A DNA stretch of 64,000 nucleotides, taken from assembly GCF_017377775.1 (NCBI RefSeq), contig NZ_JAFVLN010000011.1, positions 243,370 through 307,369 on the forward strand. Reading direction: 5' to 3'. Of this stretch, positions 18,035 to 26,466 are shown piece by piece (positions within the stretch are counted from its first letter, which is position 1; each line of letters starts with the position of its first letter). The translations under genes and the position numbers were made by a program. This DNA is from Streptomyces sp. VRA16 Mangrove soil. Lineage in GTDB: Bacteria > Actinomycetota > Actinomycetes > Streptomycetales > Streptomycetaceae. The notes below the pieces were generated by a model. It did no database searches and was not told the origin of the DNA. It was given only the letters and a program-made list of their open reading frames with translations.

Positions 18035-18270
18035 CTTTCTCGGCGGTGGTGTCCGACTGCCGTCCCTGGCCCGGACGGCGGTGGGGAGCCGGTCACCTGA
18101 GGAAGGACGCTAAACCTCGACGTAACGGGTTGGCGTTGGATTGTTCGCAAGTGCTCCCTTTGTTGTGAAGGGTGGCGGAGAGTGACATTCCAGTGGCCGT
18201 GGGTGTCCGATGCGGGTGCGCGGGGGATCGGTGGCGGGCCGTCGCACCCGCCCCGTTAGGCTCCGGAACC

Positions 18271-18624
18271 ATGGACGTACTCATCCATTTCTTCGTCGGC
18301 CTGCACATCATCGGCATCGCGGCCCTGCTCGGCGGTTTCCTCACGCAGATGACGGCGATCGGCCAGGGCACCGCCCGCTTCAACAAGGCGATGCTGCACG
18401 GCGCCCTGACCATGCTGGTGACCGGTGTCGCCCTGGTCGGCCTCAACCAGGCCGACGACAACACCGTCAACAACATCAAGATCGGCGTGAAGCTCGCGAT
18501 CCTGATCGTGATCCTCGGCATCGTGTACGTGAAGCGCGACGAGGAGAAGGCGGAGAAGGGCCTGTTCGCGACGGTCGGCGCGCTCACCGTCGCCAACATC
18601 TTCATCGCGGTGCTCTGGACCTGA
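18271..18624 (+). CDS. Small integral membrane protein
   Basis: A 117-residue protein with four hydrophobic helices: HFFVGLHIIGIAALLGGFLT, ALTMLVTGVALVGL, IGVKLAILIVILGIVYV and ATVGALTVANIFIAVLW. ATG 18,271 is set by a TAGGCT box 8 nt upstream (probable leaderless transcript). It has no recognised family motif. It is divergent from the first NlpC/P60 gene. Confidence 0.8.
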   Translation: MDVLIHFFVGLHIIGIAALLGGFLTQMTAIGQGTARFNKAMLHGALTMLVTGVALVGLNQADDNTVNNIKIGVKLAILIVILGIVYVKRDEEKAEKGLFATVGALTVANIFIAVLWT

Positions 18625-18889
18625 GCGGCCGCGCCGCCCCGGCGGACCCGCGGTGGCGGACGGCTCCCGCGAGCACGACCGCCCACGCCGCGACCGCGAT
18701 CCACGGCAGCACCCGTCCCGGCCCCGTGGGCCAGGGCGTCTCGACGGCGGTGAGGGCGGGCGGGGTGTCCGCCTCGTGTTCCCGGCGCGCCCGGTCGCGT
18801 ACCGGGCGGACGTAGAAGTCGGCCGCGAGGACCACCCGGAGCGCGCCGGCCAGGACCAGGAGGGCCACGGCCAGGACTGGGAGGGCCAC
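18602..18889 (-). CDS. Possible small membrane protein
   Basis: A 95-codon frame with a hydrophobic start (ALPVLAVALLVLAGALRVVL) and a second helix (WIAVAAWAVVLAG). It overlaps the convergent gene by 23 bp, has no ribosome site before its GTG, and part of its DNA is a short direct repeat (CTGGCCGTGGCCCTCC twice). It may be real but is weakly supported. Around it, 18,625-19,042 holds only the terminator at 18,998. Confidence 0.3.
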   Translation of the reverse strand: MALPVLAVALLVLAGALRVVLAADFYVRPVRDRARREHEADTPPALTAVETPWPTGPGRVLPWIAVAAWAVVLAGAVRHRGSAGAARPLRSRAPR

Positions 18890-18997
18890 GGCCAGGACGT
18901 CGTACGACGTGAGGTGGAGCCCGACCGAGCGGATGCCGGTCGCCGTGACGGCGGACCCGGCGGCGGGCGGGAGCCGGGGCCCGGGGGGCGGCGGGGC

Positions 18998-19028
18998 ACG
19001 TCCGGGCGGTGCCGCACCGCCCGGACGT
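18998..19028. terminator. Hairpin terminator after the second NlpC/P60 gene
   Basis: A 12-bp stem ACGTCCGGGCGG with its complement and a 7-nt loop, 15 bp past the stop of the minus-strand gene. Confidence 0.75.
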
Positions 19029-19042
19029 GACCGCGGGCGGCG

Positions 19043-20239
19043 TCAGGCCGGTCGCACCACGCTGTGGATCGCGGACGTGCCGTCGTAGTAGATGGACTCC
19101 TCGCGGACGTACGCGCCCGGCTTCGGCGCGTGGATCATCATGCCGTCGCCGAGATAGAGGCCGACGTGGCTGATGTCGTCGTAGAAGAAGACCAGGTCCC
19201 CCGGCTGGATGTCGGAGAGCGAGACCGTCGTGCCGACCTCCACCTGGTCCCAGGTGGTGCGCGGCAGCGAGATGCCGGCCGCCTTCCAGGCCGCCTGGGT
19301 CAGGCCCGAGCAGTCGTAGGAGTCGGGGCCCGTGGCACCCCACACGTACGGCTTGCCCTCCTGGGCCTTGGCGAAGGCGAGGGCCTCGGCGGCCTTGGTG
19401 GCGTAGCTGGACGACGAACCCGACGAAGAAGAACCGGAGGAGCCGGAGGAGCCGGAAGAGCCGGAGGACGAGTCCTGCTGCTCCTGGGCGGCCTTCTCCT
19501 CGGCGGCCTTCTGCCGGGCCGCCTCCTCTTCCTTCTGCTTCTGGGCCAGCTCGGCGGCCTTCTTGCGGGCCGCCTCCTCCTTCTCCTTCTCGATCCGCGC
19601 GAGGCGCGCCTTCTCCTCGGCGGTGAGCTTGGACAGCAGGTCCCGCGCGTCGGCCAGCTTCGTCTGGACCTCCTGCTTGGAGGTCTTCAACTCGGTCTGG
19701 GAGGTGCTGAGCTGCTGCAGGTTCTCCTGCGCCTCCGAGCGCTTCGTGGCGGTCTTGCGCTGCTGGTCCTGGTAGTCGTCGACCGCCTTCTTCTGCACGG
19801 ACGTCATCCGGCTCAGCAGCTGGTCCTGCGCGAAGTAGTCCTCGGGGTCGTCCGCGAGAAGCATCGTCGCGGTGTTGCTCACCCCGCCGGTGCGGTACTG
19901 CTCGGCGGCGAACCGGCCCAGCTCCTGGCGGGCCTTGTTCATCTTCTCGGTGCGCTGCGCGATGTCGTCGAGGAGCTTGTCGACCTGCTTCTTCTTGCCC
20001 TCGGTCTGCTCCTTGGCCGCGTTGTACTTCTGGGTGGCGACCTCGGCCTGGCGGTAGAGGGTGTCGACCTTCTTCTGCACCTCTTCGAGGCTCGGCTTCG
20101 CCGGCTCGGGGGCGGCCTGCGCCGTCTGGGCGAGCAGGGCGACCGAGGTGAGTGCGGCGGTGGTGATGCCGATCGCGGGGGTGGCGCGCAGCCCGCCGGA
20201 TATGAGGCTGCGGCTGCGCGGCTTGCGGTGCGACGCCAA
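19043..20239 (-). CDS. Secreted NlpC/P60 endopeptidase under riboswitch control
   Basis: A 398-residue wall hydrolase with a TTG start, set by GGAAGGAG 9 nt upstream and the signal peptide that follows (cleavage near residue 42). A coiled coil spans about 45-255, including a Lys/Glu/Ala stretch (KEKEEAARKKAAELAQKQKE). A Ser/Gly linker (SSGSSGSSGSSG, about 260-282) leads to the NlpC/P60 domain with Cys in YDCSGLTQAAW (near 309), His in SHVGLYLGDG and HAPKPG. The untranslated leader carries a ydaO-type c-di-AMP riboswitch, which in Streptomyces controls several wall-remodelling genes (rpfA and NlpC/P60 types). Confidence 0.94.
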   Translation of the reverse strand: MASHRKPRSRSLISGGLRATPAIGITTAALTSVALLAQTAQAAPEPAKPSLEEVQKKVDTLYRQAEVATQKYNAAKEQTEGKKKQVDKLLDDIAQRTEKMNKARQELGRFAAEQYRTGGVSNTATMLLADDPEDYFAQDQLLSRMTSVQKKAVDDYQDQQRKTATKRSEAQENLQQLSTSQTELKTSKQEVQTKLADARDLLSKLTAEEKARLARIEKEKEEAARKKAAELAQKQKEEEAARQKAAEEKAAQEQQDSSSGSSGSSGSSGSSSSGSSSSYATKAAEALAFAKAQEGKPYVWGATGPDSYDCSGLTQAAWKAAGISLPRTTWDQVEVGTTVSLSDIQPGDLVFFYDDISHVGLYLGDGMMIHAPKPGAYVREESIYYDGTSAIHSVVRPA

Positions 20240-20257
20240 GGCAGGCGACTCCTTCCG

Positions 20258-20385
20258 TCATCCGCCTACCGGGTTAGCTGTCGGGTTCGGGCCTGCGGAA
20301 GGTTGCCCTACGGTCAACTGCCCATCGGTGCCGGGCTGTTGAGCCGATTCACCCCAAGGTCGGTGGGTCCCCGGTTCCCTGTCTC
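20258..20385 (-). ncRNA. c-di-AMP riboswitch (ydaO-yuaA type)
   Basis: Read on the minus strand, the leader has the conserved blocks of this class in order: GGAACCGGGGACCCACC, CTTGGGGTGAATCGGC, GTAGGGCAACCTTCCGC, CCGAACCCGACAGCTAACCC and GGTAGGCGGA, ending just before the ribosome site of the NlpC/P60 gene. Binding of c-di-AMP normally turns expression off. Boundaries are approximate. Confidence 0.85.
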
Positions 20386-20812
20386 GCGACGTACGGAACT
20401 CGGCGGGGGTGGCCCGCTCGCCGCGACGTTCGCGGGCGGGGGGACGGGCTGCCCGCGCAGCACCGTAGCCAACTCGTGTTACTGCTGTGAAGGTTGATGT
20501 TCGATATGCCCGATACATTTTCGTGACCTTGGCGACAGGCTTCACGGAACGCGGTTCATCCGTAAGGATCTGCGCGGAGTTGTCCGAGGTTGACCGGAGC
20601 CTCCCCGGGGGCGCGGAGTCCGCCGACTTGTCCCCCTCGGGTGGCGCCGGATCCCGCTCCCTGCGGATCGGTAGCGGAACGTGACGGTCCGGTCATGGTG
20701 CGCGACGGAAAGCGCCTGCTGCCCGACTTCCCCGGATACCTCCCTCCTGACCTGCGGGTTTGTCGAATTCCGGGCCGTGCGGGCGGGCGGTGTAGCGAAG
20801 GCGGCGGCGGGG

Positions 20813-20834
20813 TGTCAGTGGGGCGGCCTAGACT
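20813..20834 (+). promoter_or_regulatory. RecA-independent DNA-damage promoter (PafBC type) of pcrA
   Basis: TGTCAGTG, an 8-nt spacer, then TAGACT as the -10 box, with the ATG of pcrA 9 nt further (leaderless or nearly so). This matches the RecA_NDp consensus TTGTCRGTG-N8-TANNNT known from mycobacteria and Streptomyces, except that the first T is G. Confidence 0.75.
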
Positions 20835-20843
20835 CGTACGGCG

Positions 20844-23342
20844 ATGAGCAGCCTCTTTGACGACAACTTCCTGGCCAGCTTCCAGAGCGGTACGCAGGAG
20901 CCCCCGCCGCCTCCGGAGGACGAGCACGACAGCTCGGCACCGGAGCCGATCCCGGACGACCTGTTCGGCGGGAAGTTCGACGTGCCTCCGGCCAGGGACA
21001 CGCACTACCGGGACGGGGCCCCGCGCCCGGCCCTGGACCCGGCGGCCCTCCTGGAGGGGCTGAACGAGAACCAGAGAGCGGCCGTCGTGCACGGCGGCTC
21101 GCCCTTGCTCATCGTGGCGGGCGCCGGTTCCGGCAAGACCCGCGTGCTCACCCACCGCATCGCGTACCTGCTGGCGCAGCGCGGCGTGCACCCCGGCCAG
21201 ATCCTCGCGATCACGTTCACGAACAAGGCCGCGGGCGAGATGAAGGAGCGCGTGGAGTCCCTCGTCGGCCCGCGGGCGAACGCGATGTGGGTGTCCACCT
21301 TCCACAGCGCGTGCGTGCGCATCCTGCGCCGGGAGAGCAAGAAGCTGGGCTTCACGTCCTCCTTCTCGATCTACGACGCCGCGGACAGCAAGCGCCTGAT
21401 GGCCCTGGTCTGCCGCGACCTGGACCTGGACCCGAAGAAGTTTCCGCCGAAGTCCTTCAGCGCCAAGATCAGCAACCTGAAGAACGAGCTGATCGACGAG
21501 GAGGACTTCGCGTCGACCGCTGCCGACGGCTTCGAGAAGACCCTCGCCCAGGCGTACGCGATGTACCAGTCCCGGCTGCGCGAGGCGAACGCGCTGGACT
21601 TCGACGACCTGATCATGACGACGGTCAACCTGATGCGCGCGTTCCCGGACGTCGCCGAGCACTACCGCCGCCGCTTCCGGCACGTCATGGTCGACGAGTA
21701 CCAGGACACCAACCACGCGCAGTACGCGCTGGTGAAGGAGCTGGTCGGCCCCGCCGACAGCGACCCGGCCGAGCTCTGCGTCGTCGGTGACGCCGACCAG
21801 TCGATCTACGCCTTCCGCGGCGCCACGATCCGCAACATCCTCGACTTCGAGGAGGACTACGCGAACGCGACGACGATCATGCTGGAGCAGAACTACCGCT
21901 CCACGCAGACGATCCTCTCGGCGGCCAACGCGGTGATCGAGCGCAACGAGTCGCGCCGCCCCAAGAACCTGTGGACGAACGCGGGAGCGGGCGCCCAGAT
22001 CACCGGCTACGTCGCGGACACCGAGCACGACGAGGCCCAGTTCATCGCCGACGAGATCGACCGGCTCACCGACGCCGGCGACGCGAAGCCGGGCGACGTC
22101 GCCGTCTTCTACCGGACCAACGCCCAGTCCCGTGTCTTCGAAGAGATCTTCATCCGCGTCGGGCTCGCGTACAAGGTCGTCGGCGGCGTCCGCTTCTACG
22201 AGCGCAAGGAGGTCCGGGACGTCCTCGCGTACCTGCGGGTGCTCGCCAACCCCGAGGACTCCGTCCCGCTGCGCCGGATCCTGAACGTGCCCAAGCGCGG
22301 CATCGGCGACCGCGCCGAAGCCATGATCGACGCCCTGTCGCTGCGCGAGAAGATCAGCTTCGCGCAGGCGCTGCGCCGCGTCGACGAGGCGTACGGCATG
22401 GCGGCCCGCTCCACGAACGCGGTGAAGCGGTTCAACACGCTCATGGAGGACCTGCGCACGATCGTCGAGTCGGGCGCGGGCCCGGCCACGGTCCTGGAGG
22501 CCGTCCTGGAGCGCACCGGGTACCTCGCCGAGCTGCAGGCGTCCACCGACCCGCAGGACGAGACCCGCATCGAGAACCTTCAGGAACTCGCGGCCGTGGC
22601 CCTGGAGTTCGAGCAGGAGAACGCCGCGGGGGACGCCGCCGAGACCACCGCCGAGGGCGCCGACGGCGCCGCCGAGACCTCGGGCGGCACTCTCTCCGAC
22701 TTCCTGGAGCGCGTCGCCCTGGTGGCCGACTCCGACCAGATCCCGGACGAGGACGAGGACGGCAGCGGCGTCATCACTCTGATGACCCTGCACACCGCGA
22801 AGGGTCTGGAATTCCCCGTGGTCTTCCTGACCGGCCTGGAGGACGGCGTCTTCCCGCACATGCGCTCCCTCGGCCAGACCAAGGAACTGGAGGAGGAGCG
22901 CAGGCTCGCGTACGTCGGCATCACGCGCGCCCGCGAGCGGCTCTATCTGACCCGCTCCTCGATGCGCAGCGCCTGGGGCCAGCCCTCGTACAACCCGCCG
23001 TCCCGCTTCCTGGAGGAGATCCCGGCGGCGCACCTGGACTGGAAGCGGACCGGGCCCTCGACGCCGGCCGTCTCCACGAAGAGCATCGGCGGCGGCATCG
23101 CGGCCTCGCTGTCCTCCTCGCGCTCCCGCACGGGGTCGACGCCGGCGTTCGCCACGCGCAGGGCGAGCGAGAAGCCGGTGGTCTCGCTGGCGGTCGGCGA
23201 CCGCGTCACGCACGACCAGTTCGGCCTCGGCACGGTGGTCGGCGTGACCGGCTCGGGTTCCAACGCGGAGGCGACGATCGACTTCGGCGACCCGAAGCCG
23301 AAGCGGCTGCTGCTGCGGTACGCGCCGGTGGAGAAGCTGTAG
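20844..23342 (+). CDS. pcrA: ATP-dependent DNA helicase UvrD/PcrA
   Basis: An 832-residue superfamily 1A 3'-5' helicase acting in repair and replication restart. All motifs are present: AGAGSGKTRVL (Walker A, near 92-102), VDEYQDTNHAQ (motif II), GDADQSIYAFRGA (III), EQNYRSTQTIL (IV), TLHTAKGLEFPVVFL (V) and YVGITRARERLYL (VI). The N-terminal 70 residues are an acidic, proline-rich extension. The C-terminus has the Tudor-like domain (VGDRVTHDQFGLGTVVGV) that contacts RNA polymerase in PcrA. The -10 box and damage motif sit directly before ATG 20,844. Confidence 0.96.
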   Translation: MSSLFDDNFLASFQSGTQEPPPPPEDEHDSSAPEPIPDDLFGGKFDVPPARDTHYRDGAPRPALDPAALLEGLNENQRAAVVHGGSPLLIVAGAGSGKTRVLTHRIAYLLAQRGVHPGQILAITFTNKAAGEMKERVESLVGPRANAMWVSTFHSACVRILRRESKKLGFTSSFSIYDAADSKRLMALVCRDLDLDPKKFPPKSFSAKISNLKNELIDEEDFASTAADGFEKTLAQAYAMYQSRLREANALDFDDLIMTTVNLMRAFPDVAEHYRRRFRHVMVDEYQDTNHAQYALVKELVGPADSDPAELCVVGDADQSIYAFRGATIRNILDFEEDYANATTIMLEQNYRSTQTILSAANAVIERNESRRPKNLWTNAGAGAQITGYVADTEHDEAQFIADEIDRLTDAGDAKPGDVAVFYRTNAQSRVFEEIFIRVGLAYKVVGGVRFYERKEVRDVLAYLRVLANPEDSVPLRRILNVPKRGIGDRAEAMIDALSLREKISFAQALRRVDEAYGMAARSTNAVKRFNTLMEDLRTIVESGAGPATVLEAVLERTGYLAELQASTDPQDETRIENLQELAAVALEFEQENAAGDAAETTAEGADGAAETSGGTLSDFLERVALVADSDQIPDEDEDGSGVITLMTLHTAKGLEFPVVFLTGLEDGVFPHMRSLGQTKELEEERRLAYVGITRARERLYLTRSSMRSAWGQPSYNPPSRFLEEIPAAHLDWKRTGPSTPAVSTKSIGGGIAASLSSSRSRTGSTPAFATRRASEKPVVSLAVGDRVTHDQFGLGTVVGVTGSGSNAEATIDFGDPKPKRLLLRYAPVEKL

Positions 23343-23351
23343 CCCTTGGAG

Positions 23352-23379
23352 GGCCTGGACTCTAGGTGGGGTCCAGGCC
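23352..23379. terminator. Bidirectional hairpin terminator
   Basis: A perfect 9-bp stem GGCCTGGAC / GTCCAGGCC with a 10-nt loop between convergent pcrA and the M23 peptidase gene, overlapping the 3' end of the latter. Confidence 0.6.
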
Positions 23380-24906
23380 GTGGCTGCGCAGCCACGGCAG
23401 CGGGTCGATCGCGGATCCGCCCCCGGGCCGTACCTCGAAGTGCAGGTGCGGCCCGGTCGAGTTGCCGGAGTTCCCGGAGCGCGCGATGACGTCGCCCGCC
23501 TTCACCGGGCCGCTCATCACGGTGTGCGCGGAGAGATGGCAGTACCAGGTCTCGGTGCCGTCCTTGGCGGTCACTATCGCCATGTTCCCGTACGCGCTGT
23601 TCCACTGCGTCCGCACGGTGCCGTCGGTCGCGGCCATCACCGGCGTCCCGTACGAGACGGGGAAGTCGATGCCGGTGTGTACGGACATCCAGTTGATGCC
23701 GGCCTGTCCGTAGTAGGCGCTCAGCCCGCGCTGCTTCACCGGCAGCGCGAACTTGGGGCGCAGCGCCTCCTTGCGCTTGGCCTCCTCGGCGGCCTTCTTG
23801 CGGTCCGCCTCCTGCTTGGCCTTCAGGTCGATACGTTCCTGCGTGCGGCTCGCCCGGTCGGCGAAGTCCCCGGCGTCCTGCGAGAGATCGGCGAGCTGGG
23901 TGTCCAGCTTGTTGTTGGCGGCGGACGGCTTCACGGCGCTCGCGTCGGGCGCCGACGCGGCCTGGATGTCCTTGTCGTCGTCCCCGCCGATTCCGACCGA
24001 GGCCGCCGCGACCCCGGCGATACCGACGACGCACACCGACGGCACGGCCACGGTCAGCAGCGCGGAACGCTTGGCGGGGGTGCGGCGCCGGGAACGGGAG
24101 GAGCGTGCGGCGGCGCGCGAGGGGCGCGCGGGCGCAGGCTCGGGCTCGGGCTCCGGGTGCTCCCCGGCCTCGGATCCGGTGTCGGCCTCGGCCTCGGTCC
24201 CGGATCCGGCCCCGGATCCGGATCCGGTATCGGGTTCGGACGGGTAGTACGGGTCCGGAGTCTGCTCGTGCATCATCTGCTCGTGCACGGCGTGTTCGTG
24301 GACGGCATGTTCGTGCACGGTGTGGTCGTGCACGGCATGTTCGTGCGCGGCGTGGTCGTGGACGGTCGTCAGCTCGCCGGTGTCGCCTGCGCCGACGCCC
24401 GTCGAGTTCCACTGCGTCGCGTCGTACGCGCTCGTGTCGTACACCGTCGTGCCGAAGACCGGCGAATCGAAGGTCTGCGTGGCGTACGCGGTGGTGTCCC
24501 ACTGGCCGGTCTGGCCCGTGTGGCCGGTGTGGCCGGTGTGCTGTCCGGCCGTTCCGGCCTGCGCCGGGATGTCGATGACCTGCTCGTGTCCGGCCGTGCC
24601 CCAGATGGCGGTCGTGTCGTAGCCGCCGGTGTCGTACGAGGCCGCGTACGGATCCGCGTACGGCTGCTGGAACTGGGGGTCCGTGTACCACTGGCCGGTC
24701 TCGTAGGAACCCGTGTCGTAACCGCCCGGTGCCGCGGTGGTCGCCGCTGTCGCAGCGGACGTCGTGTGGGACGTCGGAGAGGAACCGGTGTCGTACGGGT
24801 CGTCTCCCGGCATGTCACCGAAGAGCGGGTCGGCGGCGAAGCTGGTCGTGGAGTAACCGTCGTACGCCGCGTAGTGCGCGGTCCCCGACGGATGACGGTC
24901 GTTCAC
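23362..24906 (-). CDS. M23 (LytM) peptidase with repetitive cytoplasmic N-terminus
   Basis: A 514-residue single-pass membrane protein. GTG 24,906 follows AAAGAGAAG. Residues 1-280 lie before the membrane helix (ALLTVAVPSVCVVGIAGVAA, about 282-305) and should be cytoplasmic. They include Tyr/Asp/Thr-rich stretches, a GHTGHTGQTGQ repeat and a His-rich tandem repeat (units such as HEHAV and HDHTV, about 178-212). Outside, a Lys/Glu coiled coil (345-385) leads to the M23 domain with zinc ligands in SVHTGIDF and GPHLHFEV. Such proteins are either peptidoglycan endopeptidases or activators; the metal ligands are intact. The His repeat is unusual. Confidence 0.92.
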   Translation of the reverse strand: MNDRHPSGTAHYAAYDGYSTTSFAADPLFGDMPGDDPYDTGSSPTSHTTSAATAATTAAPGGYDTGSYETGQWYTDPQFQQPYADPYAASYDTGGYDTTAIWGTAGHEQVIDIPAQAGTAGQHTGHTGHTGQTGQWDTTAYATQTFDSPVFGTTVYDTSAYDATQWNSTGVGAGDTGELTTVHDHAAHEHAVHDHTVHEHAVHEHAVHEQMMHEQTPDPYYPSEPDTGSGSGAGSGTEAEADTGSEAGEHPEPEPEPAPARPSRAAARSSRSRRRTPAKRSALLTVAVPSVCVVGIAGVAAASVGIGGDDDKDIQAASAPDASAVKPSAANNKLDTQLADLSQDAGDFADRASRTQERIDLKAKQEADRKKAAEEAKRKEALRPKFALPVKQRGLSAYYGQAGINWMSVHTGIDFPVSYGTPVMAATDGTVRTQWNSAYGNMAIVTAKDGTETWYCHLSAHTVMSGPVKAGDVIARSGNSGNSTGPHLHFEVRPGGGSAIDPLPWLRSHGLDPT

Positions 24907-25055
24907 CAACTTCTCTTTCGCCTCGACAACAGGGGCTGCCAGAGCAGTGCGGCGACTGTACCCGGCAGTACGAGGGCACGACAATCTTCCGCAGGTTTCA
25001 GGCCCAGCGGAAACGGGCAATCGGCCGTGTTTCGGTGGACTGTGGGCATACCTTT

Positions 25056-25089
25056 GGCGCTGAGTTCGAGAAGCGTTCGAGCTCAGCGC
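25056..25089. terminator. Hairpin terminator after the lipase gene
   Basis: Stem GGCGCTGAG / CTCAGCGCC extended by a wobble and four further pairs, 28 bp past the minus-strand lipase stop. Confidence 0.7.
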
Positions 25090-25117
25090 CGTGTGGTGTG
25101 CCGGACGGGACGTGGAA

Positions 25118-26026
25118 TCACGCCACCGTCAGACCGCCGACCGAGTCGGCGGCGCGCGCTCCTTCCACCGAGGGGTCGGCGTCGAGAGCCTGCCGGATGC
25201 CGGTCGCGACGGCCGGGTGCACCGGAAGCGCCAGATGACCGATGCCCGTCACCCGCACGTTCTGCACGAGCAGGTCCGGGTGGTCGATGGAGGCCGTCTC
25301 CAGCGGAACCATCAGATGGTCGAGGTCGCTCCAGAAGCTGACGAAGCGCGTACGGCACCCGGGCGCCGGCTGCCTCAACTCCTCCAGCACCGTGGAGCCC
25401 GGACGCATCTGCCGCACGATCGGGTGCGCGTCCGCGAGCGGCGCGACCCGGGTGCCCGCGTGCGGGGTGCCGAGCGTGACCAGGGTGCGCACGTGCTGGT
25501 CGCCGCCGAGGCGCTGCACGTAGTACCGGGCGATCAGCCCGCCGAGGCTGTGCCCCACGATGTCGATCCGGTCCTGGCCCGTGCGCTCGCACAGCTGCGT
25601 CACGTGCCGGCCGAGCAGTGTGGCCGCGGCGCGGATGTCACAGGTCAGGGGCGAGTAGTTGAGGGACTCGACCTGCTGCCTGCCGTGCAGGGTCAGGGAA
25701 CGGCGCAGCAGGACGAAGACGGAGCGGTTGTCGATGAAGCCGTGCAGCAGCAGCACCGGCGGCTTCGCCGGCGCCGGCAGCCTGGGGGCGTCGGCCAGCG
25801 GCTCCAGGTCCTCCGGCAGCGGCCCCGCGTCCTGCGACGGTCCCGCGGGGAGCGCCGGCGGCCTGCGTCGTTCGGGGAGGATGCCCGAGGGATAGAGGAG
25901 GAGATGCCCGGCCAGGATGGCCAGTTCGAGTGCGGTCGCCTTCAGCAGCGCGATCGAGAGACCGGCCAGTCTGGTGGGCAGTAGAGGGCAGAGCGGGCGA
26001 AAGGGCAGCGCCCTCGTGACCTTCAT
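25118..26026 (-). CDS. Alpha/beta-hydrolase, triacylglycerol-lipase-like
   Basis: A 302-residue hydrolase. An N-terminal hydrophobic segment (LAGLSIALLKATALELAILA, about 17-37) anchors or exports it. The fold starts at PPVLLLHGFIDNRS (oxyanion HG), the nucleophile elbow is IVGHSLGGLIARY, and GIGHLALPVHP carries the catalytic His near the C-terminus. It is close to the lipase class 2/PGAP1-like group, so an ester or lipid substrate outside the membrane is likely. ATG 26,026 has GGGAGGT upstream. Confidence 0.85.
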   Translation of the reverse strand: MKVTRALPFRPLCPLLPTRLAGLSIALLKATALELAILAGHLLLYPSGILPERRRPPALPAGPSQDAGPLPEDLEPLADAPRLPAPAKPPVLLLHGFIDNRSVFVLLRRSLTLHGRQQVESLNYSPLTCDIRAAATLLGRHVTQLCERTGQDRIDIVGHSLGGLIARYYVQRLGGDQHVRTLVTLGTPHAGTRVAPLADAHPIVRQMRPGSTVLEELRQPAPGCRTRFVSFWSDLDHLMVPLETASIDHPDLLVQNVRVTGIGHLALPVHPAVATGIRQALDADPSVEGARAADSVGGLTVA

Positions 26027-26466
26027 CGGCCGACCTCCCGTCGGCACGCGGGGGGCTGCTCTGTCCCCCGTGTGCACTCATGGGGAGCCGGCCGGTCTGG
26101 CGGTGGTCGGGCCGATGCGCCGATTCATCGACTCGTGTCCTTCGCCCCGTGCGAGTCGGTCCGCACGACGACGAAAGCACCGTGCCACCGTGCCGTGCGG
26201 CTGTCGGCGCGGTGGCGCGGCGATCTCGTAGCGGCTCCCCTCGCGCCTGTCCCGGATGCGGCGGATGAGCCACCTCATGGGGGTGCGGCGCGCAGCGAAC
26301 GTGTCCCACCGTGTGATTTCCCCCTCCCTCCGCACCGCGAAACGGCCGGTTGCGGGATGCTGTCGATAACGTTCGTTCACTTCGGTTATCCGCGAGGGGA
26401 TATCCGGAACCCGGAGGTGCCGGGAGGCACCGGGCCCCGGGGGTCAGTCACTTCAGGGAGGCAGTG
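26027..26466. other. Divergent intergenic region, lipase / icmB
   Basis: Both flanking genes start here. No gene is supported. A 100-codon Arg-rich minus-strand frame at 26,078-26,380 lacks a ribosome site. The 26,340-26,400 part is locally AT-richer and probably contains the promoters. The icmB ribosome site is AGGGAGG at 26,455. Confidence 0.45.

Larger units (their letters stand above)
20240..20843. other. Regulatory region between NlpC/P60 and pcrA
   Basis: No gene. The left third is the c-di-AMP riboswitch leader (minus strand), the middle has only promoter-like AT-richer DNA near 20,480-20,570, and the right end carries the pcrA promoter with the DNA-damage motif. Confidence 0.7.

Noticed and set aside
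20556..23213. 885-codon minus-strand frame opposite pcrA
   Set aside because: Shadow of the helicase gene; no domain signature, Val/Leu/Arg/Asp low-complexity pattern.
26078..26380. 100-codon Arg-rich minus-strand frame between the lipase and icmB
   Set aside because: No ribosome site before its GTG, weak codon bias, and it covers the place where both divergent promoters must lie.
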